A DNA stretch of 64,000 nt from Plantago ovata. Its lineage: Eukaryota; Streptophyta; Magnoliopsida; Lamiales; Plantaginaceae. Position 1 is the stretch's first letter; each line of letters opens with the position of its first letter. Where the stretch lies: assembly GCA_028274465.1 (NCBI GenBank), contig CM051455.1, positions 102,794,942-102,858,941 on the forward strand, written 5' to 3'. Of the stretch, positions 55,166 to 64,000 are shown piece after piece. A model generated the notes under the pieces. The model had not been told where the DNA came from, ran no database searches, and saw only the letters and a list, made by a program, of their open reading frames with translations. A program made the translations under genes and the position numbers.

Positions 55166-55417
55166 ATTAGCCTTTGCGTAATCTATCCTTTTATCCCTTT
55201 ACCGGCCGCTGCCTCATCACGGTTTCCTTAGTTAAACGCCCCCAACACGTGTGATTTTGTTGAAACGCTAGAGTTTTTCATGTAGAAACGGTGTTTTGAG
55301 CACAAGTCATTTCTCCGCCATGAGCGATGCATGTTTTCGGTCAAATTCCTTTAGCTCAAGGGTCAAATTCACCCCCGACACGTATCGTCTCCACGGTGAT
55401 ACGCCAGATATCGAAAA

Positions 55418-56544
55418 ATATAACCTAGTGTTTGCCGAACACACTCTCATACCATACATGTATTTTAAAATAAATAAACACACATAAAAATTCCTTAAAA
55501 ATCTGGCATCGTTTCGCCATTTGGCATGCGAAATGGGGCTTCATGAAACTGCCCTTTATTATATATATGAATTCCATTTTTGTCCGTTTCTTCATATTCT
55601 ATACGTTTATATTTTTAGCAATTTTTTTTCTCACAATTTTATTGTGGATCCTGTCACTAAACCAAACCAACACACTACGCTCATTATACAAATCTCCTAA
55701 AACTTCGATCCAAAAGCAAACAAATAGAATATAAAATAACAGATGAGTATATCAAACCGTTGTATCGCCACGGATGCAACGGTATGCACTACTATAACTT
55801 ATTCATGGACTGTAGGCCATGTATTCATGATTACGAGTGTAGATGAATCATACCATCTACTAAACAAGTTTTAATTTGGATTTATATAATATTAAATTAA
55901 ATACAAACTTATATCTCTAATTACTAAGATTAAGATGGGAGTCATCCTACTAAACCCTAAGGATAAGCTCCGTCCTCCGTGCATGCTAATGTTTGAGTTT
56001 ATCTTTTGTTGCGTCCACTAGGGTAGTCGAAGGTGCAGGATGAGCATGTGGGGATGAGGATATAAATATAAGCATGATCAATATACATAGCTTAATCGGT
56101 CACAACTCCTTAGTTAACACCAATCGATGTATACTTGTATATAAAACAAGTTATACCCGTTCTACCTTCTTTCAAGGTTTTAGAATGATACTCTCGTATG
56201 ATGCTAACACACTTTTTTTTTCTAAGAATTTGGCGTCATTTGATTTTGGTTTAAATTATTGATTTGGGGGTCCTAAATATTCCAGATCTTCAAGAAGTTG
56301 GCGTCATTTGATTTAATGCATTGATTTGAGGGTCCTAAATATTCCATATCCGGATTCAACTGGCAAAATTAGTCTTTGAAAGGAATTCCACAGGATCATA
56401 TCAAACCAATAAACTACCTTACCAATTCCTATGAAATTACCAGGAAATTAAAGATTGTTCAAGATTACAGATCAAGAAATAGCTGATGATACCAAGATGG
56501 TACTGTTGTTCAATCTACTGCCATTCTAGCAAAGAACAAAATCT
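55418..56544. other. AT-rich intergenic sequence between 5S array and MATE gene
   Basis: No gene recognised. A phrase is repeated at 56223-56275 and 56293-56345 ('ttggcgtcatttgattt...gggtcctaaatattcca'). 56370-56540 is probably the MATE 3' untranslated region and flank. Confidence 0.45.
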
Positions 56545-59500
56545 CTATGGTCTTCCATTCTTCATATTCTCTGGCACAACTTCTTGCCCACCCCACTTCA
56601 ACATGCGTTCTGTAGTTTGTTCAACCTGCGTATATTTGTAGTTTCAATTAACGATCGCCATTCAAAGTCAAGGCTGAGCTATACACATAAATTCTATATA
56701 TATAGATTGGCCTATTCCGTTCCTATGATGATATATATTGTATAACTAATGAAAAGATAAAGATAAAAAATATGACAAATACTAACCTCCTTCTTCCAAT
56801 TTGTTTTGTAAAGTATAAACAAGAGAAGCAATGTCTGCAACGCTGTTCCTGCTATCATGCCTCCCCAAAGTCCCTGTAGTCGGTGAAACAAAAGTCATCA
56901 TAATAAACTTGAACTGTCATTACAGAACATCTAACAGTATATTGATAGACGTTGGAGAAATTAGGCAATCGTTTGACTAAAAGAGGACCTTGAACTGACA
57001 TTTTAGTAATCAATATATGGTCTCAGTAACAAGAAAATAGTCTTGCAGAATAACATATTGGAAATCATCTTACCATAACTCCAAGATCAGCTACATAACC
57101 GAGAACATATCCAAGAGGTAGACCAAAAATATAGTAACACGCCAAGTTGATGTAAGCCACTAGAGCTTGCCATCCACCTCCCACAGCAACACCTACAACG
57201 AGCCAGACTTTTATGAACCGATACAAATGTGTAATGAAAAATGTTTTTCCTAATACCATGGCATTCTGTTTGATACATATATAAATTACTCGGAATGTGA
57301 ATCAAGTACCTGATATAACCGGTTGGACACTATTGAGAAGCATTGTGATTCCAAGAAGCCCTGAAAGGTGAGCAACGGCCCTTTGCATTTCTTTGCTATT
57401 AGTGAAAATCATACTAAAGTGATTTCTCGTAATCAGAATAATAATACACGAAAGAATCCCAATCAGGAGTGACTGGAAAACAGTCACGTAAACAGAGTAT
57501 TTGGTGGCTCTTGGATGTCCTAAACCAAGCTCATTTGAGACCCGGACACTGAAATTAAGAAAAATTAGACTTCCCGTTAGTTGCAAGTGAAGGTGAATCC
57601 CCCAAAACCAGAAAATACTAGGAATTAACATACAAATTACAATATGAAATCAAATAATTGAGATAATTAATGTTTTCGAATGGTTACCTTATTGCAGCAT
57701 TGATTCCAATAAACATCATTGCTTCCCAGCCATTCACATTCATACTGTAACATAAAAGATACTAATTAAGATGAGTTGCATATAATAAAATTGACCAGGG
57801 CGGTTGTGTTTAGTGTTATCTTATCAGTTATCAGCTCGTTTTGCTAAACAGAGCTACCAGTTATGAAAATACAATTTTTATGAAGAATCGGGAACATACC
57901 AGATGGAAAGGGAACCAACAGCAGTGACAGCACTTTCAAGATGACCAGCAAGGATGATGATACTCATCATATACCAAATTTCCAGGCACAACATCACAGC
58001 AGAAGCAAGGGACAACCTGACGAATGCCCAAATATCTTTAAATGCAAGTATCGAAAACCCTTTCCATCCATCGTTACACCATCCAACAACGTAAATAAAC
58101 TGTGACATAGCAGTTCCCCAGTTGATGATGTCATAAGCCAAGCAAGCACCAATAGCGCCCCAACCAAGAACATTGACGAACAACCAGCAAAGTATGATCT
58201 GAAAGACAAGGGCAAGAAATCCAACCCATGCCAGGAAATTGACTTTGCTCTGTGCTTGAAGGAACTTTTGGGTGGGAAATGTGATGGCAAGTGAGAATAA
58301 CTGGGGGACAATTAGGAGCGTATACAGACCTGCTGAATTGGCAATGTCTGCGTCTTGGCCGAGGAGTTTGAGGATTGGGGTAGCCCATATGTAGAAGGGC
58401 AAAAGAAGGATGCAGGTTGAGAATAGGATTATGATAGAGCGTTGCATGTAGATTCCCAACATGTGAACTTGGCCTGCACCGAATGCTTGTCCACAGAGCG
58501 TTTCAAGGGCGCTTCCCATGCCAAGCTGCAAGTTTAGCGTCACACATGTCAGGATAGCATAATAGCTCGTACACATGATGAGTCAGTTTTATAGTATTGT
58601 CTAATGAAAACCTAAATCAACTATTTACTCAGGGAATCATATGTTGCAGCAAAAAGATTCAAACATGATAAAAGCAAAGAGAAAAAAAGGAAGAAAAGAA
58701 AAGAGTAGACTTCAAAATAAGAATCACATAGACACTATATAATCAAACTTTTGGCTATCTTATCATATCTTAGCTTCCTGTTCAACCGAGTTAAGAAAAG
58801 AGCCCATTACATCAAGTGAAATTCTGGCATACATCTTAATGTCTCTTCTAAACTTGTTTTCAATTTTATTTATTTTTTATTTTGTAATATCAGAAATAGG
58901 CTTATTCTCTCTCTCTAACCATATTTATAGAATAAAATTAGATCCCTAAAGTTTAGGCAGCAACTAGCAAAACTTGAGGAGTGGCAGCTTTTCTTCTGTG
59001 TACAGAGAAAGTAATACATCTGCAGATGTATTGGCGAAGTTAGGTTCCGGTCTTCTTCGCGTCTATAACAGTCGACTTCAAGATTCCCAGGACGTTAGCT
59101 ATTCCGTTAGGCCTAGCACTAGTATATGGGACTTGTGTCCGGTTTGGTTAAAAGATTATCTGAAAAAAGATGTATGTACTAAAAATCCCAGGATTGTGAA
59201 ATGCCGGGATAATCGTAAATCTGTCCTCAAGTTTAATCAATGAAGTTTGCTTTTGTTTCAAAAAACACTTTCTTACGTTTACAATTATGGTAGTATACAT
59301 ACAAATATATTTACTTCAACTCTGATCTCTGAATCATGTACACATTTTAGATTAAATATATGCATGTATATACATGTTAATTTGTATGTTAGGCATGACC
59401 AACTGTAGTACACTACTCTGAACAAAAGATACATGATTACTCATTTTTGAACATGGAATGAGCATGCTTCGATGATTCAATAATCCAGCAAACCAGGATT

Positions 59501-60263
59501 AATGACTGTATCATTTTTTAACGCACCGATCTGAAATTAGCATTTTTTAGACAAAGTAACTTTACCTTTTATTAAAATTAGGCTAGATATATAGACAAAG
59601 CTCAAATTACTAATGCAAGAGTAATAATAGAGTAATATGTAACTTTTTAGGAATTATTAGTGTGTTAATGTGTGTATAATAATTATATATAAAACGTAAA
59701 TTGCTCTGATGACATATGACATTTGTAATTTCAACTCTGGCTAATAGCCTTAAAATTATACCAAAAGTTACACCTACTGTTTAATCTCCACTAAGGCGGG
59801 CTAATTTAATCCAGGTTTCGGAGAGGTGAATAGCATGAGAAATATAGAATCCAAAAAATTAAACAGAACACAGCTTCCATATATAAATTCGGAACATATC
59901 TGAAAACAAAAATTCTAATTCATGATATATATGCAAACATCGAAATGTGTAAAACAGAAGAGAAGGAAAGAAGTAACCAACCATAAACCCGAAAGAGAAG
60001 GTGCCAATAACAGAAACAGCAATGGAGAAAGCCGAAAGCTCAACATCCCCAAGGTGTCCAACGAACATGGTAGTGACCGAATTCGTCCCGAACTGGCAGA
60101 TAATCTGGAACGCCATAGGCCCTCCGATTATCCAGAGCTTCACCGTCTCCATCCAGAATACTCTCCGGAATTGACTCATTGATTTCACCGGCAGGTAATC
60201 CCCATCAGCTCCGATCAGCTCCTCCACCGCCGAGCTCTTCCGGTCCAGAAGCGGCGCCTCCAT
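56545..60263 (-). CDS. MATE-family transporter (DETOXIFICATION type), seven exons
   Basis: Exons read on the minus strand: 60263-59982, 58525-57900, 57744-57688, 57548-57310, 57192-57074, 56873-56787, 56625-56545. All junctions are GT-AG and the lengths sum to 1491 bases, 496 codons plus stop. The start is MEAPLLDRKSS; the later Met options would cut the first helix. MATE proteins have 12 membrane helices in two six-helix halves and export organic solutes or flavonoids in exchange for protons, at the tonoplast or plasma membrane. Visible family blocks: 'GMGSALETLCGQAFGAGQ', 'FPTQKFLQAQSKVN', 'RVSNELGLGHPRATKYSV' and 'GVAVGGGWQALVAYINLACYY'. The FLQAQ type loop suggests the TT12/DTX33-35 side of the family (memory, tentative). 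No damage was seen. Confidence 0.92.
58951..59260 (+). pseudogene. L1-type LINE RNase H fragment in MATE intron 1
   Basis: Plus strand, opposite to the MATE gene. The frame 58974-59243 contains 'VYRESNTSADVLAKLGSG', the C-terminal block of the RNase H domain found at the end of plant L1 LINEs ('v.RE.N..AD.LAK'), followed by a short tail and a stop. Only the last 90 or so codons of the LINE remain, as expected of a 5'-truncated insertion. The intron is 1456 bp. Confidence 0.7.
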
Positions 60264-61758
60264 TTCAGTGTTTATATTTTTATTTTTTTTGTTTTTTACT
60301 GAAGTAGCTAGTCTTGGTAAATGTTCCAAATCTCTCACACAAAGGATATGTACGAGAGTTTGGTACGTAATCTAAGGCCTGGTTGTTGCGTTTATAGAAA
60401 GAAGAGACCGACTGGACTCTAGTATTTGGTGTTTGCCATTTTGGGGCCTTAACGTTTTGCATAATACTAAAATGACCCTTTTCAGTTTAGTATTTGCCGA
60501 ATTGTAATTGCTTTGGACTTCTTTTCTAACTAACTAACCTAGATTCTGGCTTTCTAAACAAACTAGTCATTGGCCATTCTTTTTGTTCTTTTTAGAGGAA
60601 AAGTGGTTTATATATAACCAGCAAAAGGAGCTAAACTAGTCATTGGCCATTCGACTGCTCATGGTATTTGATCTTTAGTTCTGCAAAGTTTTTAGTTTAT
60701 GAAAAATAATTTTACTCAATTTGTTTACCATAATTTTTTACTTGTTATTTTTCTAGCATATATATATGTATCATAATATACTTTGATTTTGTACCCCGAT
60801 GACATTCTCTCTGGTTGAATTAGAGTTTTTGAATAATTCACCCCAAATTTAACGAGTTACAATTTGAAGTGCCTAAATAATTCTTCTTGGAAAAGAACCA
60901 AAAGGAAAAGTTATTTTCTAGAACGGATAATTATTATTACTATTATTTGCAATAATACACTGTCATGGACAATCAAGAAATAAAAGTGTTTCAGGAAATA
61001 TGTTTTATATATGTAGTATGCTCATTTTAAAATTTCCCGACTAATATGTTGTGGTTTAATCCATAGTTGAGGCCTGAGGGTAGATTAGTTGGTTCCATGT
61101 GATGGAATTTTGTTGATTCTAGTTAACTATCAACCTGAGTAAATGCATTACCAATATTAGTAGTAGTTTGGGACTCAACATGTCCACGTAGCCTCATCAA
61201 GGGCCATATTTTGATGCATGAGGAACGCATGGCAGAAACTTTCAACGTAGGTCCGAGTAGTAAAGTCTTGTGCTATGAGTGCATAAAAGTCTCCATAAGA
61301 AATTCTCAATTAAATTCACTTGTTTTTGGACTTAATTGAGACTTAAATTCTCAATTAAGCCCAAAAATGACTTCAACGGGGGGCTTTATTGAGACTACTA
61401 ATTAGTAGTCCATGTAACCTACTAAACAGTAGCCCTCAACTAAGCCCCCAACAATGTAACTATTAATATATTTTTTAATAAAAATTGGAGTAATGGAGTA
61501 ATATTTAGCTTATAGAGCCCCACATATAAGCTCCAATTAAATTCCAAACCATTGGAGTCTTCAATATGGGAGGGGCTATTTCTTGGACTTATATGTTTAA
61601 CCTCCAATTGAGCCTCAAACCATAAGAAATGCTATAAGCAGGTAAAGAGTCCTGAGCCGGCAGTTGAAAGCTCCTTTCTCTTCGGTCTAGTAAAAATTGT
61701 GATTTTTCTAAACAATAAACAATAAAAATTGTTTCCTTATAAACAATAAGGAAACTAT
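60264..61758. other. Upstream region of the MATE gene and AT-rich intergenic sequence
   Basis: A TATA-like tatatataa on the minus strand lies near 60609-60617, about 350 bp before the start codon. 'gtttgccattttggggcc' occurs near 60430. 61290-61620 contains repeated phrases 'ctcaattaagccc' and 'ttggagt'. No gene seen. Confidence 0.4.
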
Positions 61759-62655
61759 ATAATAAGCCGGTTGATTTACACAATTGATTGACCTACCAAT
61801 CAATTTTAATGCGTTGATCTTGCTTATTCAATTTCAATCTGGTGTGTACATGTGTCATTAGTTAATTAAAAGATGTAGGGCTCGAATCCTGTTGTCGTGA
61901 TTTTTCTCCATTACTTTTATTATTATTTATATTGAAGGTGTTTGGTTCGAATCTTGTTAGCATGACGTTTCTCTATTATTTGTATCATTATTTTAGTTGA
62001 AGGTGTTGGGTTCGAATCTTATTGACGTAATTTTTTCTTTTTTATTTATTTTCTTATTAAATTTTTATTTTTTAACATAAAGTTGTATGACGTATTATGC
62101 TTAATTTTAAAAATAACCATGATATGTTCTTATAAAAAAAGACATAATTCCTCCGTCCAATAATAAATGTAACACTTGATTTTGTTGACTTTTTCGATGG
62201 TCATTCTGACCTTAAATTATTCTTAAATCAGACGATAAAAATAACGAAAAACATCATATTATGAAACTAGAATGTTTATATGAAGCACTTGACAATATAT
62301 TCAACTGATGAAGAATACCAATTAACATGCAAAAAGATGCATTGTAGATTTTGAAGTTGAATGTTTTCAAAGTTTAGAGATGTATCTGATGGTTCTTAAC
62401 TCATCGGGAGAATACTTTTCGTTTGTCTAATATAGTTCAATTCAAAAACTATTAATTACATAATTACAAAAACTATATACATTTATAGCACACCATTTAT
62501 ATTAAGTTTAATTACTCAATTAGTTATTTTTTTTATTACGTTTGAAGTCATTATGTGAAGATTATATATTCACTCCGTTTATTTCATATATTATTCAATA
62601 AAACAATAATGTTTTACAAGATTACGCTTCACACGCGTGACGCGGTTCCTAGTAA
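61759..62655. repeat. Diverged tandem duplication, unit 1
   Basis: From 'taataagccggttgattt' to 'cacacgcgtgacgcggttcctag'. Parallels 62656-63812 through 'ccaatcaattttaatgcgttgatctt', 'aaggtgttgggttcgaatctta' and 'caatatattcaactgatgaag'. Shorter than unit 2 because it holds less MITE sequence. Confidence 0.85.
62621..62645 (+). mobile_element. Possible Helitron-like 3' end
   Basis: gcttcacacgcgtgacgcgg, then ttcCTAG followed by T. The GC-rich palindromic step and the CTAG end resemble a Helitron terminus; the parallel end at 63788-63808 has decayed. No start found. Confidence 0.3.
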
Positions 62656-63812
62656 TATAATAAGTCGTTGATGATTTATCCAATTGATTGACCTACCAAT
62701 TGATTTTAGTCCGTTGATCTTACTTATTCAAATTCAATCTGGTGCGTACATGTATCATTATTTAATTAAAATATATATGGTTCGAATCATGTTGGCGTGA
62801 TTTTTTCTCCATTATTTGTATTATTATTTTTATTGAAGGTGTTTGGTTCAAATCTTGTTGGCGTGATTTTACTCTATTATTTGTATCATTATTTTAGTTG
62901 AAGGTGTTGGGTTCGAATCTTATTGAGGTATTTTTTTCTTTTTTATTTATTCTCTTCTTAAATCTTTATTTTTTAACACAAAGTTGTATGGTCGTACTAT
63001 ATACTTAATTTAAAAATAGTCATGATATGTTTTTATGAAAAAAATACATACTTCCTCTGTCCAATAATAAATGTAACACTTGATTTTGTTGATTTTTTCG
63101 ATGGTCATTTTGACATTAAATTAATCTTAAAATCATACTATTAAAATAATTAAAAATATCATATTATGAAATTAGAATGTTTATATTTTCATAATATAAA
63201 TTTTAAAATTATTTTACTTGAATGTTTACAAATAATTTGAGGTCAAAATATTCCTAAAAAAGTCAACAAAAGTAAGTGGTACACTTATTATTGGACGGAT
63301 GAGGTATTTATAAACCAAAACGTCAATTTTGGTTTGAAGATAGAGAACCTGAAGACACTAAACCACTTGAAATTTGAATACCGTCCATATTGCGGCATTG
63401 ACATAACAAAATGCATCGACGAAACAAAATGGCAAGAGATAATAATGACATACATGACAATATATTCAACTGATGAAGAACACCAATTAACATGCGAAAG
63501 CTGCATTACAGATTTCGAAGTTGAATGTTTCCGAAGCCTACAGATGTATATGATGGTTCTTAACTCATCGAAAGAATACTTTTCGCAAGTCTAATATCGT
63601 TTAATTCAAAACTATTAATTGCATAACTACAAAAATCATATATATATTTATAGTACATCATTTATACTAAGTTTAATTACTCAATTAGTTATTTTTGCTA
63701 CGTTTGAAGTCATTATGTGAAGATTATATATTTACTCCATTCATTTCAATACATTATTTAATAAAAACAATATTTTACAAGATTAATATTCACACGCGTA
63801 GCGCAGTTTCTA
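62656..63812. repeat. Diverged tandem duplication, unit 2
   Basis: Parallel to unit 1. Its 3' part contains an 86-codon open frame at 63334-63594 (MKIENLKTLNHLKFEYRPYC), of which the last third is also recognisable in unit 1 (62300-62440). I do not recognise this protein and cannot tell whether it is real. Confidence 0.8.
63051..63304. mobile_element. Stowaway-like MITE in unit 2
   Basis: The ends are cttcctctgtccaataataa and, inverted, cctcatccgtccaataataa, with TA at both flanks (63049-63050, 63305-63306). AT-rich, no ORF. A truncated relative starts at 62147 in unit 1. Confidence 0.75.
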
Positions 63813-63890
63813 TTATATTATATTATATATAATTATATATATATATATATATTTTATATATATATATATATATATACACATATATGGCAT
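63810..63890. repeat. AT microsatellite
   Basis: Alternating ta/at dinucleotides with ttata interruptions, ending in acacatatatggcatat. Confidence 0.9.
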
Positions 63891-63944
63891 ATACTACTAT
63901 ATTGCCATTTGAGAAAAGAAAAAACAAAGTAAGACAAATTGAAG

Positions 63945-64000
63945 ATGGAGTTTTCGGCAATATACCGATTCAGGAAACTGGCCCATCAATTCTCTTCGAT
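63945..64000 (+). CDS. Possible start of a gene at the window edge
   Basis: ATG followed by 18 open codons (MEFSAIYRFRKLAHQFSS) running off the window, with 'gaag' before the ATG. Far too short to identify; listed only because the frame is open at the edge. Confidence 0.2.
   Translation, partial: MEFSAIYRFRKLAHQFSS

Larger units (their letters stand above)
53467..55417 (-). repeat. 5S rDNA tandem array, right half (four units)
   Basis: Continuation of the 488-bp array after the inserted block: three recognisable 5S genes and one truncated copy, same strand and same spacer. The array fades out near 55417 (gatatcgaaaaatataacc). Confidence 0.92.

Overview
This is a nuclear window from a flowering plant. 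The evidence is angiosperm-type 5S rRNA genes, a MATE (DETOXIFICATION) gene with plant-style GT-AG introns, a plastid ClpP gene fragment, and plant LTR retrotransposon lineages (Athila/Tat-like Gypsy, SIRE- and Tork-like Copia). A eudicot, perhaps an asterid, is my guess; nothing here fixes the family. Only one complete host protein gene is evident, the MATE gene at the right end. The rest is a deeply nested repeat landscape with captured gene pieces.

Layout. 1-8200: element A, a minus-strand Athila/Tat-like element with gag-protease but no reverse transcriptase or integrase, inserted in the left part of related plus-strand element B (8201-15734). B sits in a Tork-like Copia LTR piece (15735-16362), which lies in the 3' part of a SIRE-like Copia element (16363-21926). 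That element abuts a small, diverged 5S rDNA array (21927-24294) that resumes at 53467-55417. The two half-arrays are separated by about 29 kb that appears to be one stack of insertions. A Tork-like LTR landed in the 5S spacer (5-bp duplication). The LTR was split first by element D (24505-34239, 5-bp duplication ggagc) and again by a 17.5-kb segment (35524-53028) with about 72-bp terminal inverted repeats and a 9-bp direct duplication, the signature of a Mutator-like element.

The Mutator-like segment carries host gene fragments: the last three exons of a ClpP6-like plastid protease subunit, the first exon of a proline-rich protein, and two partial copies of the anamorsin/DRE2 cysteine motif. 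It also holds element E (in a ClpP intron, duplication ttagc), a possible Helitron end and a LINE with a C-terminal restriction-like endonuclease domain set in an ATT/TAA microsatellite. It therefore looks like an unusually large Pack-MULE that became a landing pad.

Right end. A seven-exon MATE transporter gene (56545-60263, minus strand, 496 codons) looks intact and has a LINE scrap in intron 1. Beyond it lie AT-rich upstream sequence, a diverged tandem duplication of about 1 kb containing MITEs, an AT microsatellite, and perhaps the first codons of another gene at the edge.

The gag-only elements A, B, D and E share cis structures worth attention: short-palindrome clusters beside the LTR promoter and again between gag-protease and a second ORF, a hairpin 43-45 nt after the gag-protease stop that keeps pairing between families, and internal copies of a stem-loop plus polypurine-tract module. 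All coordinates, alignments and divergences were read by eye from the sequence.
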